This document shows positions 37,631 to 58,627 of a stretch of DNA of 64,000 nt, one piece after another. A program made the position numbers and the translations under genes. How positions within the stretch are numbered: the first letter of the stretch is position 1; every line of letters starts with the position of its first letter. Under the pieces are notes generated by a model, which saw only the letters and a program-made list of their open reading frames with translations, was not told the origin of the DNA and ran no database searches. Origin of the DNA: Mesostigma viride (lineage: Eukaryota; Streptophyta; Mesostigmatophyceae; Mesostigmatales; Mesostigmataceae); assembly GCA_009746045.1 (NCBI GenBank), contig RPFO01000667.1, positions 386,721 through 450,720 of the forward strand, given 5' to 3'.

Positions 37631-37789
37631 GCCAGCGAGCCATAATTTCAATGCACAAGGCTACACATCTCCATCACCATTCATATTCATCATCCTGAAC
37701 GACTCGAACACGCGGACAAGATAACGGCAGGCTCCAGCTACCATGGTCCGGATTCTCCCGATTTCTGGACTGCGCTGGTTGTCTCCTTG
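37631..37789 (+). mobile_element. 5'-truncated retroelement tail upstream of the Penelope-like element
   Basis: Same strand and about 90 percent alike by eye to 41066-41212 (CATAATTTCAATGCACAAGG ... GCGCTGGTTGTCTCCTTG). Together with that copy it brackets the intact reverse-transcriptase ORF as direct repeats, as pseudo-LTRs do in Penelope-like elements. A separate truncated insertion is equally possible. Confidence 0.65.
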
Positions 37790-37886
37790 ACAAGGGGTAC
37801 GTGTCAGTGGCCTGCCACCTACACCATCATCATACTAGGTGACCAGTGATCCGCGGTACCCCGACGGGACAGCGTGATTATATCAT

Positions 37887-38450
37887 ATGTGGCCTGTGAT
37901 CAGTCTACGTTCACTTCCCGACGTCTGCGAGGACGACCTGACGACACGGATAGGCATGGCGTGGGCGCAACTCCATGACCACCGCCGCTGGTGGAGCAAC
38001 CCCGCCCTACCCCGGATCGTCAAGCGTGACCTCTTCAAGGTTGTCATTCTGACAATCCTGACCTACGGCGCCGAGACCTGGACACTGACGCAGAGCTGGA
38101 GCAACGACTCGACGGCAGCCTCACCAAGATGCTTAATGCTGCGCAAGGCCCTTAACATCCCCTTTGGTTTGCACATTAGTAATGAGGATTTGTACTCTGA
38201 TTTGCCCTAAGTTTCCCACATTCTTAGGCACAGGCGCCTGGGCCTAGCAGGGCACCTCAGTGGCCCGCACAGATCAGGTAGACACATCAGACAGACTTGC
38301 TGGCACCAAGCCCGCCCCGAGCCTGGACGTTTTGTCCTCACCTGGCGTGCCCCAGGCCGCGCGCGGCATGAGGGCCGCCATGCACCCGGCCGTGGACTTT
38401 CCGTGATAGACTAGGCATGGACATGTGCCACCCTAGCTAGACGAGACGGG
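37887..38450 (+). mobile_element. LINE ORF2 C-terminal fragment
   Basis: Encodes TRIGMAWAQLHDHRRWWSNP, ILTYGAETWTLTQ and ALNIPFGLHISNEDLY, the post-RT region typical of LINE ORF2 proteins. Further pieces (RRLGLAGHLSG) follow after a stop. It is the plus-strand sister of 59400-60156. Degenerate and 5' truncated. Confidence 0.75.
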
Positions 38451-38789
38451 CTCACACACGGGCAGTCTCCTGGTTTGTCGATCTGTAACATATGGATGGA
38501 GGCAGATGGTTCGCAAGGATGGATGGCAAGTAGTGATGAAGGAGACCACCCCCAAGTCTGTGGGGGCTCCTGCATGTGACCAAGTTTGGCATTCTTAGCG
38601 ATTTGGGCCGTGGTGCCCACAATCCTGTAACTAGGAACTAGATAGCTAGCGTCATCCATTCCATCCCATGTTCCCCTCCCACTGAGGACTTATGCTCACG
38701 TGACGCATGCAGTCACGTATTAAGTAATCAGTCTCCGTGATTCTTGTTAATTAATTGATTAAATTAAGCGGGGCAGAGAGTACTTGCCC

Positions 38790-38798
38790 TATAAATAT
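38790..38798 (+). promoter_or_regulatory. TATA-like box before the RT ORF
   Basis: CTATAAATA lies about 80 bases before the ATG at 38880. It would let the element carry its own promoter (inference). Confidence 0.4.
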
Positions 38799-38879
38799 GG
38801 TGGTGTATTATGTATGTCAGTCAGTGCAATCTGCACCATATCCTGGCCATAGTCCCTTGATCCCACCTCACAGCACGTC

Positions 38880-40652
38880 ATGACCGCTGACCTCAGCATC
38901 CTGCCGAGCCACACGCTTGTAGACCTTTTTGCCAAAGGCACCAAGTTTCGGCCGTGGGTCCAGCGCACGTGTGCCAAAGAGGTGAATGCACTGCTCTCCA
39001 CATCACTGCGCAAATTTTGCAATGCCATGAGCACGGACCTACAGCTTGCTCCCCTTGCCATGGAACCGTGGTTTCGCGCCGTCATTCACGAATGCAATGC
39101 ACGTCTCACCAGGCTTGATTACCGTCTCCAGCAGGTCCACCGCACCACCTGGCTCAACACCACAGATAAAGCACTTCTTGACCACTTCAAGCAGGACTTT
39201 ATCATCACGTGTGTTGACAAGAGTGCCAACAACTTTGCTTTCATATGCAAGAAGCACTACCTTGCTACTTTGCAACACGAGTTGGCGTCCAGCCCTACCT
39301 ATGTTCAGCGTGCACAGTCCACCGCCAGTATCACCGCTGCTCATCGGGCTTTTCTGCACAGCCAAAACATTTTTGCTCGGGCATTCCTTAAGCGGCAGCG
39401 ACGCGCCACCACCACTACGTTCCCATATCTGTATCTCACTCTTAAGCTGCACAAAACTCCTGTTGCTTTGCGCACCATTGCTGCGTCGCATTCAGCCCCA
39501 CTGATGCCTCTCTCGAAACTCATCTGCCATGCTTTGAATGCTCTTCTCCCCGAAGCCAATGCATTATGGGTGGAGGTGCTGTCGAATGCCGGGTATGAAT
39601 GCGCTGGTAGTTGGATCGTCATAGACTCAGCCCAAGTACGCCTACGCCTTGCCGCCCTTAGCCGTTCTAAGACAGCAGCAGAGAAACGTATACCTATGCC
39701 CATAGCCACCTATGATTTCACCACTCTATATACCACACTAGATTTGCACGATTTGAAAGCTCGTTTAGATAGCCTCCTTACTCGTCTGTATGCACGTAGG
39801 CCTCACGGGCGCAACCACCTGCACGTGCGTGTTTCTCAGACCAAGCCCACGGCAACGTGGCTCTCAGGGATCGCGGCAGGTGCTATCGTGCGGGATGGTT
39901 ATAATTATATTATCACGAAGGCTGACCTTGTCCATTGGATCTCTTATCTTGTTGATAACACCTTCATCTGTTTTGCGGGCAATGTATACCAACAAGCTAT
40001 CGGCATCCCTATGGGCACTAACTGTGCCGGGCTCCTTGCAAACCTCTATCTATACACTTATGAGCTTGCATTCATGGAGAATCTCATTGCCTCAAACGAT
40101 GATGTTCTCATCAGGCGTTTTATCCATACATGTCGATACATTGATGATGTCATCGCTTTCGACAACCCTGATTTCGCAACCCATTTGTATATCACCGCTG
40201 GTCTGCCTGGCATCTACCCGCAAGCGTCCCTCACATTAAAGCTCACGTCGGAGGATACTCATTGCAATTACCTCGATCTTAACATTACCCATAACAAGAA
40301 GGGCTGGCGTACGGCTATCTATGATAAGCGCAAGGATCCTAAATACCAGCAAATTCCTTTTATTCGTTACCCCGATATTCACAGTCTCCTTTCCCACACA
40401 GCAAAATATGGTGTTGTTCTTTCTCAGTTACATCGTTTTTCCCGTCTTTGTTCTTATCGTGTTGATTTCATCACGACTCTTGTTGAACTCTTGCAGCGTT
40501 TATTGGTCAAAGACTATGACCGAGCCATTATGCTCCGTCAAGTCCGATGTTTTTTGCAACGTCACCCACATCTGTTCGGTGCTGCCCCTTGGCACAAGCT
40601 CTACAAACAGGTCGTGGACCGGCTGGATCGCATAGTATCTCCGCACATCTGA
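38880..40652 (+). CDS. Reverse transcriptase, Penelope-like type, intact 590-residue ORF
   Basis: Single uninterrupted frame. RT landmarks: a conserved N-terminal DKSANNFAFICKKHY block; LPYLY-like PYLYLTLKLHKTP; motif A YDFTTLYTTL near residue 278; motif B GIPMGTNCAGLLANLYLY from residue 375; the catalytic box YIDD at 420-423; then CNYLDLNI and a basic C-terminus. GIPMGTNCA with YIDD is shared with a group of Penelope-like RTs known to me from animals and algae. No GIY-YIG endonuclease motif is present in the ORF, so the copy is either an endonuclease-less type or lacks a domain once encoded upstream. Codon use is less GC-biased than in the neighbouring host exons, consistent with a recently arrived element. 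Family assignment is from motif memory, not a search. Confidence 0.78.
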   Translation: MTADLSILPSHTLVDLFAKGTKFRPWVQRTCAKEVNALLSTSLRKFCNAMSTDLQLAPLAMEPWFRAVIHECNARLTRLDYRLQQVHRTTWLNTTDKALLDHFKQDFIITCVDKSANNFAFICKKHYLATLQHELASSPTYVQRAQSTASITAAHRAFLHSQNIFARAFLKRQRRATTTTFPYLYLTLKLHKTPVALRTIAASHSAPLMPLSKLICHALNALLPEANALWVEVLSNAGYECAGSWIVIDSAQVRLRLAALSRSKTAAEKRIPMPIATYDFTTLYTTLDLHDLKARLDSLLTRLYARRPHGRNHLHVRVSQTKPTATWLSGIAAGAIVRDGYNYIITKADLVHWISYLVDNTFICFAGNVYQQAIGIPMGTNCAGLLANLYLYTYELAFMENLIASNDDVLIRRFIHTCRYIDDVIAFDNPDFATHLYITAGLPGIYPQASLTLKLTSEDTHCNYLDLNITHNKKGWRTAIYDKRKDPKYQQIPFIRYPDIHSLLSHTAKYGVVLSQLHRFSRLCSYRVDFITTLVELLQRLLVKDYDRAIMLRQVRCFLQRHPHLFGAAPWHKLYKQVVDRLDRIVSPHI

Positions 40653-41298
40653 ACCCTGTGATGCCAGATCTCCTTTGCGGCCGTTCCGAGCTTGGCACTG
40701 GATTCGTTGTCCACATCGTCGCGTCGCTGCCGCAACACGATGTTTTCTGGCATCCGCGGGCTTTTGGTTCCCGCCGCACATTTGAAAGTGCTGTCCTCCG
40801 GCTTTTTGCCTTTGCACCGTGTGCAGTTCTTGGACGTTTGGAATCATGGCATGGCTAACGTGATGACTGACTAGCTAGACCTTTTCAGTGGTTTTCCATT
40901 TGCGGGTATTTCCTCGTAAATGGTGGGAGAGCGATCGCAGCAATGGTGCTCACCACTAGACACTCCCGGCCAGTTAGGCTAGAAACACACGCCCTGATCA
41001 AGCATGCTGTTTCCGGCCCCACCGTCTAGGTCATCTAGTCGCTCCACACGTAAGCCAGCCATAATTTCAATGCACAAGGATACACATTTCCATCACCATT
41101 CATCTTCATCATCCTGAACGACTCGAAAACGCGGAAAAGATAACGGCAGGCTCGAGCTACCATGGTCCGGATTCTCCCGATTTCTGGCCTGCGCTGGTTG
41201 TCTCTTTGATAGTATTGCGGTCCAAACGGGCAGTTGGCAAGTTGTATAGCTTCTCTTACTGGTAGTTCATTCAAGAAAGACACCACAACACCTAGCTC

Positions 41299-51371
<10,073 letters not shown>

Positions 51372-52427
51372 TGTAGGATCGCAGTAAACGGTGATTCCTT
51401 ATTCGCGCGGGGCCCTCGTTTGAGGGTGGCCAATGGACTGTTGCTAAAAAAAAGCGAAAGAGCCGAATCAGAGAATTCGAGGGCAATTCGCTTATGACAG
51501 GGCTTGTGGCTATAAACCCTCAGGTAGCAGCGCTGCACTAAAACTCGTCTTCATCGATTGCGATTGGCTTCAGAGGTAATTAACACGAGGTGCCATGTCA
51601 AGTTGTCAACCGGCAAATTGCGCTCCATCCCCACGTGTTTCTGCTTGCGTCCGCTCCCATGTGGCAATTAACTATTTGAGCCACGTGGCGCCACTCTGAA
51701 TGTTTTATGTTGTGGTTTACAAGCTCTTGGCTTCTTGAGATTGCGCGGGGTCCGGCCATTCGAGGCCGATGCCGCGATGCACGTGACCACTGATCATGTG
51801 ACAGCTAACGGTGACAGCTTCGGTGACCATTGACTCCGAAAGTCCGAATCTCCCATCGGCCGAGAGCACCGCGATCCACCGGCCGCGGCCGAACAGCCGA
51901 AGCCATACCTCGATGGTAGCCACAATTAGGGCATGTCTGCGTCCTGGTGCCGAATTATTGGAATTAATGAATCCTCACCGCGTCGTGGACCCGTGGTCCA
52001 CCGACATGCAGTGTTCAACAAGTATTCGTTATTAATTCGGTATACTTTCGGTATTCGGTGGGGTTTTTAAGGCCTACCAAATAATTTGGTACATCAATCC
52101 GGTAAATATTCGATATTATTCGGTACCCCTTGTTTTAGTGCACGAATCAATGATCATGAAGCCATACCGCTCGTCACCCCCATCGCCGGAGTGATGGCAA
52201 GGTAATGGACAGCCATATCTTGTGTTCATGACTTCATATATAGTGCAAATTGTGACAAGTAATCAACTGAATGCACAACTACGCAAATGCAGGAATCAAC
52301 CAAGCAATCATATAAGGGCCATACACTGGCATTGCTTCAATAATGTTTGGTCCACTGTTCACAAGCAACTAAAGTAAGCACTTGCATGAGCAGGCCGGGT
52401 GGTGGAAGCCTAGCACCACAGAGCACG
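51372..52427. other. Upstream region of OMA1; no gene seen
   Basis: Holds the OMA1 5' UTR and promoter. CCACGTGGCGCC near 51681 is a palindromic CACGTG-containing site. From 52020 to 52130 there are repeated TTCGGTATTCGG-like words. No convincing ORF and no recognised element. Confidence 0.4.
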
Positions 52428-52505
52428 TTACCATATTATTCTAGCATTAATAAAAGCATCAAAATTAATCCAAATGCTATGCATGCTATACAAATACATT
52501 AGATT

Positions 52506-52718
52506 AACCTCGTCACCGTCCACGTTTGCCGCCGCCTGGCCCTGATCATCACCATCGTCCCACACATTGGGCTCATCCAGCTCCCAGCTGCATGGACTGG
52601 ACGGAGGCCTGGAGCTGCTCGTGGCGCTTCCTCTGCCTCTTGCCCTCCCTGAAGAACTGCTTGCATGGCCAGCCTTGCATCCTTGGGAACCTTGTCGCAC
52701 GCTCGGACGTTTGCTCAC
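52506..52718 (-). other. Coding-like fragment of unknown identity
   Basis: Minus-strand frame beginning MSKRPSVRQGSQGCKAGHAS and reaching SWELDEPNVWDDGDDQGQ before a GTTAAT that could be a donor. Biased, acidic and Ser-rich. It could be the first exon of a small gene or a transposase remnant. Not recognised. Confidence 0.25.
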
Positions 52719-52833
52719 TTTTCACCGGCGATGATGTCACTGGGCATGTGTCCCTTCACCATAAGTACGGAAGCCGTGAAATTTCAATCGCAATAATTGC
52801 ACTCAGTCATGGAGGTTCTTCTGCTTGTAATTC

Positions 52834-53870
52834 TTGCCCAGCCTTTTGACATACAGTGCACCAGGCCGGATCTTCGATCCTTGCGTGCTAGGCGCCACGC
52901 CCCTTACCACCACCTTGACCGAATCCTCCATCCGCTCATTCCTAAAGGAGGCCCTCGCGCAGCACGTGGCCCCCCTCGCTGCAGATGTGGCAGCCATGGG
53001 CAGCACGCTGGCTGCCGAGCTCACCCTCCTCTCCACCATCTCCACCGCCACCTCCACCCTCCTCGCCTCCTCCACCGCCACCACCCCCACCTCCGTTCTC
53101 GGATGCCATCACCGCCCAGCTCCGCGACATCGACTAGCGCCTCACTCAAGGACAACGCCATCGCCATCGAGGCGGTCCTGCAAAACACCGCATGCAGGCC
53201 TCACCGCCCAGGTAGTGAAGGACATTGCCACCAAGCCAGCCCCCGCTGGCCCGGCTGGCGATGCTCCTCCCACCGGCAGACCTGGGCGGACACACCACCT
53301 CCAACACCTCCGCCGTCGCACCACAGCTCCAGCAGCAGATGCTCGACCTCCGCCGGCGAAGAGGCCGAGCTTGCCAAGCGCAGGCTCCACGTCATCGTCA
53401 AGAACTTCGACCTGGTGGAAGGTGAGAATTCTGAGAAGCTTGCACGTGCGTTTGAGAGCAAAATCCTTGGTCGCATGGGCCTTACTGGTGAGATCGAGCT
53501 GGTCGCCCACCGTCTTCCCCGCCCGCGGGGTATTAAAGGCAGGGGCGCCCCCGCTTCTTCTCACCCGGCGGACAAGATTTCTTTTAATTCTCAGACGCCG
53601 CAAGCGGCTCGAGAAGACGCCCTTCACCCTGGACGACGACTTGACCCTGGCGCAGCAACATGCACCGGCGACGGAAGCTATGGCCGACCTACCTCCAGCT
53701 CCGGCAGACCGCGGCGGGGAAGCCGGTGTACCGGAAGGGGGCGACCATCTACGTCGGCCACAAGCCCTCAGGGCCAGTGGCACGTGACCCCCGCCGGCGG
53801 CCCCATGGCACCTCCAGACAGCCCAGCTTAGGCCTTAGGGGAATACAGCAGTAGTAGCACTTGTAGTAGA
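52834..53870 (+). pseudogene. LINE ORF1 (RNA-binding) remnant, frameshifted
   Basis: Three frames must be joined. The first has a Thr/Ala-rich start, the second has AKRRLHVIVKNFDLVEGENS and ELVAHRLPRPRG, and the third continues RRKRLEKTPFTLDDDLTLAQ then LWPTYLQLR and VYRKGATIYVGHK. The RRxxVIxxxFD, R(R/K)K-L and DDLTxAQ blocks are shared with the minus-strand copy at 58628. Two frameshifts and a stop show that it is dead. Confidence 0.7.
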
Positions 53871-54727
53871 ATAGTAAGGCCTAGCCGTGGCCTTGTTGTA
53901 CATGTACATTGTACACCTATTATGGGCCCCGGCCGGCCCCGCTACCAGCTGATGCCTTAGCATTATTTAACAATGTACATGTGTGCCTATGATGTGCCAC
54001 ACACCAGATGATGCCTAGCTTGATTTAGCTATGAGCATGCTGTGCCCACGCAGAGAGCTGCTCTCTGCTGAGATGCCACACTCTAGCCAATATATTGTCT
54101 AGCCATGATGATCTTGCCCCCTGAGTCTGTCGGCGCCCAGCCGGGCTCAGGCTTAGGTGCCTGAATACAGCAGTGGTGGGCAGGTGCACTTCGTGCATGC
54201 ACCCAGAGTAGGTGGCAGTTTACATTCCCCCACCCAGGTGCATGCAGGAAGTAGTCAAGAGTGTATTAAAGTGTTTTTGTTTTTGTTATTATTATTACTC
54301 TTTACTTTGTCTTTATTTATTATTGTTCGTATTATCAATTTTTACACTTTCTTTTCTTATTTCTTTCTTTCTTTCTCTTTTTTCTTTTTCCCTCTGTAAT
54401 TTATACTCCTTACTACTTATTCTTTAAGCCCCTTCGTGTATGTGTGTATGCTTGCCCTCTTTTCCTTCTTAGTTTTGGTAATTGTTTGTGTTGGTCGTGG
54501 TGGTGGTGTGTGTGTATGTGTGTTTTCCCTATCAACCTTTAAATCTTGTTGTTACCCTCTGTCTCTCCCTCCATGCAGGTCTACCTAGAGATAGACACTG
54601 CGGCTCCCGCGACCTTCGCGTTTTTCCTCTCAGACAACTACCCTAGTCCTTCCACGGCGTTGGATCGCCTTGCGTCCAGGCATAGTTGTCTCACTTCATA
54701 AAAAGCCATATGCCCCTTCTCAGGGCT
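53871..54727. other. Probable 3' untranslated part of the LINE plus low-complexity DNA
   Basis: T-rich stretch 54270-54400 and GT-rich 54480-54530. No ORF of note. A segment just before 54728 (GCCATATGCCCCTTCTCAGG) is shared with 11995-12015. Confidence 0.4.
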
Positions 54728-54862
54728 AATATGTGCTACATATACTCCCAACGGAGTTTTGTTCCTAATTAATCAATTAATGCCTCTTATTTAATTTCAA
54801 AATAAAAATAAAAATAAAAATATTATAACATGACTCCGTTGGGAGATCATGTAGCACATATT
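54728..54862. mobile_element. MITE family B, complete inverted-repeat copy (135 bp)
   Basis: Arms AATATGTGCTACATATACTC with CCAACGGAGTT, and the near-exact complement (AACATGACTCCGTTGGGAG ... TAGCACATATT). The centre is A/T-rich. Relatives: 11941-12020 and the array at 46230-46540. Confidence 0.75.
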
Positions 54863-55179
54863 TCTTGCTGGATGGATGGAGGTCGGGGCAAAGCCGCGAA
54901 AGTCAAAAACTGGCTACTAATCTAACTCTAAGCTAATCTAATCTAGAAAACCCTAGCTACTCTACTCAGCAAAGCGCCCCTTCAGGACTCTTGGGGGGAG
55001 GGGGCTCAGTTGCCCAGAGGGGCTGGCGTGTGAGCCTGGACAAGGCGCCTTCCACCTGACTTCTTGCATGTTCTGCATAGCAGTCCAAGCAAGAGAGAGG
55101 GTGTGAATGTGGTGTTCAAACGGGGCTGGGACCACTAGGTCGGCCAGCAGCTGCTGACAGTGCATCGGTATAGTAGGTC

Positions 55180-58117
55180 ATGGCATGTTTACCCATCTTT
55201 CTATAGGAATGTCCTTGGGGCCAGGCGAGGTCAGAATATGACGCCCCGGCTGGCCAAGCCGCTGGGGGCCGGCCAGGCCAAGGTCAGTGTCTGTAACTGA
55301 CTGCATGGTGCGAGCAAGATGTCCTACAAATGCTATCCTATAAGCTGCCTAATCTCGTCCGAAATGCGAGGCATGCCCTGGTACAAAGATTCTAAAGACC
55401 TATGTGTGGAAAACCCTACATTCAGGCCGCCTGGCGTAGCATCCTGGTTACCGTGCCGTCTAGCTTGGCGGCCATATGTGCAGTGTGTCCGTGAGCGCTC
55501 ATGCCTCGGCGCCATAGCTAGGTGAGCACCGTGATCGAGGACCAGCCGACCTTGAAGAGCATTCGCTTGCGGTGCTCGCCCAGGTCCTTCGAGTGCCAGT
55601 AGGTTTTGAGCGAACGATGCCTAGCCCAGGCCAGGCCGATGCGGATGTCCACATATTGTCGGCGGTGTCGGGGAGCAGGCTCCCCAGCAGTTTGAAGCGA
55701 TCACGGAACGGGACCTCCGTCCCGTCTAGCAGCCGCGGCAGCGCGGCGGTCGACTGGTAGCCCCAATGACCATCGCCTCGGTTTTGACGCTAATCTCCAA
55801 CCCCACCGGCCGCCCGGCCGCGCCTCTAAGCCCAGTGAGTCCAGCCAGGTCTGACTGTGCTCGGGGCGCTCGATGAGGGTGGTATCATCAGCATAATTAA
55901 ATCAGGTCGGACAGGCAGTAGCCAGGGCCGCCGCCGCCGTGTTCGCGCACGTTAAGGATGTCCAAGCTGGGCTCGATCGACCCCCTAGCTTGCACGTGCC
56001 TGGCGCATGACGTGACCCACGACAATAATTTGCCCAGGTATGGCCGGGGACAGGACACAACCTCGCCACGGCACCTCGTGGTGAAGGGGAAATGGTGGGG
56101 TGGTGCCCTCCGCAGTCCGCACTACTGCCTGTGAGCCCTCATCATACCAAGGAGACAACCAGCGCAGCTGGCCAGAAATCGGGAGAATCCGGACCATGGA
56201 TGGTAGCTCGAGCCTGCCGTACGTTATCTTGTCCGCGTGTTCGAGTCGTTCAGGATGATGAATATGAATGGGGATGGAAATGTGTACGTAGCCTTGTGCA
56301 TTGAAGTTATGGCTGGCTTACGTGTAGAGCGACTAGATGACCTAGACGGTGGGGCCGGAAACAGCTTGCTTGATCAGGGCGTGTGTTTCGAGCCTAACTG
56401 GCCGGGAGTGTCTAGTGGTGAGCACCATTGCTGCAGCAAATGGAAAAATTGCGCATGCGATCGCTCTCCCACCATGCATTTACGAGGAAAAACCCGCAAA
56501 TGGAAAACCACTGAAAAGGTCTAGCTAGTCAGTCATTACGTTAGCCATGCCATGATTCCAAACGTCCAAGAACTGCACACGGTGCATGCATGCAAAGGAA
56601 AAACTCCGGAGGATGTCCATCACTTTCAAATGTGCGGCGGGAACCAAAAGCCCGCCATACAGCCGGCGAATGGCAGCAATAAACGCTGGGGGCCGGCCGG
56701 CACTCGGTCCAGAGCTAAGATGGCCCAAAGAGCCTCCCAGAGGACCGTGTCGAAAGCCTTATTAGTATAGTCAACAAAAATGAAGCTAGACCAGCGGAAA
56801 ACCATCAGGGCAAATGCGACGCCACCTCAGCCTCCACCATCAACCGACGCGCCACAAATACAGCCATGACAGTGTTACGGTCACGTCGGAAACCCATCTG
56901 AGACTCACCCAGGTGGGGGTCCAGTGCGGCGCGGAGCTTGTGCAGCATCATGCGCATGAAGACCTTCAGCGCGGCGCTCTGGAGGCAGACATCCCGATAG
57001 TTATACCGGGGTCAGCAGCAGAGCCCTTCTTGTACAGCAGTGACTCGGATCGATGGCCGTCTGCCACTCGGCAGGCGGGGGCTCATCGGAGAGCAGGACA
57101 CGGTTGCAGAACGCCAGCAGAAGCTCCCGCACCGCCAGGTCAGGGGTCTTCAGCAGCTCAGCCGAAAGGTGGTCGGACCGACCGCCGCGTCGTACCGCAG
57201 GCGAGCAAGGGCGCCGTCCAATTCCTTCAAGGTGGAGGGGTGGACGACGTCGTTGGTGGCAAGGCAGCCCTCCTGCAAGGCGGGGACTTGGACGTAGTCT
57301 GCAGCCGAGGAGCCGGGGGGCGCAGGCGGCGGGGGGGGTCCGGCAACACCGAGACGGGCGGCCGTCTCGGGGTGAAGCGGCGGGGGAGGGGCGCGAGCCC
57401 CACAGTGTCAAGGAAACATTGTGGGCTAACCAGCGGTGTGCAAGGCAGTGACCGGCGCTGTGCCATCGGTCCCCCGATCGACGGTGTGCTCCACCGGCCG
57501 GCGGCCAAGCGGCGATCGAGGTGGTACCACATGTCCTTGCCCTGTTTGCGAGCTTGGCAGGCCTTGGCATCCGCGATGCACTGGGTCGCCTCTGCGTCCT
57601 GAGCATGTGCGTAGGCCTCCACAAGGGCGGCCTTGGGCACCGGTTTCAGCAGCGGGTCCCGGTTACGCTTGAGGCGGTGCCGGGCGGCCAAGACCTTGGG
57701 GTCCTGGCAGTAGAGCGGGCCGGGGCGTCGGCGGGGCATGACCAGCAGGTGCCGGGCCCGGCGCCAGCAACGGGGCGCGGGCCGCAAAGCCGGCGGCCCC
57801 GCAAAAACAGCTGCGTTGGGAGTACCCTGGGCCAGCGCGCCGACGTCCGCCAGGGCGTCCAGAGCCTCCAGGTACGCCCGTCGTCCCCGGCCTGTTCCGC
57901 TCGTGCTCGGCATCCGTCCAGTCCTCAGGATCCCCCCGGACCGGGCGTAGCGCAGACCAGTCAGGACGAGCCACTTGGGCGCGGCGCTTGGGGGCGTGGA
58001 ACCGGAGCCGAATGGTCGATCGCACGCACCAACCGGTCGGGTCAGAGCACACCGTGCTGGTGGGGCGAACACTTGGGTATCCAGAACCGAAGTGCACCTT
58101 GGCTGCTGTACCACCAC
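55180..58117 (-). mobile_element. LINE ORF2, decayed, interrupted by a retroelement tail
   Basis: In minus-strand order: end of the endonuclease (VVVQQPRCTSVLDTQVFAPP); a linker with KQGKDMWYHLDRRLA; RT with SDHLSAELLK, YRDVCLQSAALKVFMRMMLH, MGFRRDRNTVMAVF, motif A FVDYTNKAFDTV, IAAIRRLY; then the insertion 56148-56655; then RGCVLSPAI, the catalytic NYADDTTLIERPEHSQTWL at about 55895, GLEISVKTEAMVIG, and FKLLGSLLPD. The C-terminal region continues to about 55200 with stops and frame changes. Most of the endonuclease is missing and several frameshifts are present. Confidence 0.8.
56148..56655 (-). mobile_element. 5'-truncated retroelement tail (508 bp) inserted in the LINE, with 5-bp target duplication
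   Basis: Matches 40756-41212 in reverse orientation. Both sides show CATAC on the plus strand (56143-56147 and 56656-56660). Removing insert and one CATAC rejoins the LINE frame as AAIRRLYDEGSQAVV, so both borders are exact. Confidence 0.85.
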
Positions 58118-58627
58118 GTAGTCCAGACAGGCCTGACGGTCGTTGGGGCCCCGATTAAAGTGACCAAGTCCTGTGAGGGACGTTGGAAGTGGCAGTTAAT
58201 TCATTAATTAATACGCACGTGACTGCGTCACGTGGGTGCCAATACAGAGTAAAGGAACCTTCAACCCTATATACACAGCGAGAAGGAGGGAGGGCGCCCT
58301 AGCTTCTCTCACTGCCGCAGGTGGGCAGGCCACAGAGCGCTCTCTCCACGGCATGGTGCATCATGCCGCCGGGGGCGCAACACTGTGGGTGCAATACAAC
58401 CAGTGCAATACCATAGGTAGGCTGACGCATAGCTTATGCTACAAATGTGAGGTGGGCTCAAGACGTCGGCTAATTAAGGCGCAAGCTGATGGCCAGTTGG
58501 CCACTAGGTGCCAGAGCTAATTGAAGGTACTATAACGCTGTGCGCTATGTAATATCGTTTCAAGTGCTGTAATGCCTAAGCTATTCCGTCATCGATTGCC
58601 CCCATCTAGACAACTAGCTGGAGTGCT
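58118..58627. other. Spacer with a dispersed-repeat end
   Basis: TTAATTAATACGCACGTGAC with TGCGTCACGTG at 58201-58231 is the recurrent CTGCGTCACGTG element end. The segment 58375-58410 repeats the GTGGGTGCAATAC words seen at 26762-26780. No gene. Confidence 0.4.

Larger units (their letters stand above)
38780..41212 (+). mobile_element. Penelope-like retroelement, coding copy plus 3' tail
   Basis: Comprises a TATA-like box, the 590-residue RT ORF and a tail of about 560 bases. The end of the tail recurs at 37789, 56148 (reverse), 33380, 22757 (reverse) and 8493 (reverse), all sharing the 3' terminus but starting at different points. That is the signature of 5'-truncated target-primed insertions. 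The 5' boundary is not certain. The element ends only about 85 bases downstream of the OMA1 stop codon. Confidence 0.65.

Noticed and set aside
57521-58207. 228-residue plus-strand ORF over the LINE
   Set aside because: Antisense to recognisable LINE ORF2 sequence; no domain of its own.
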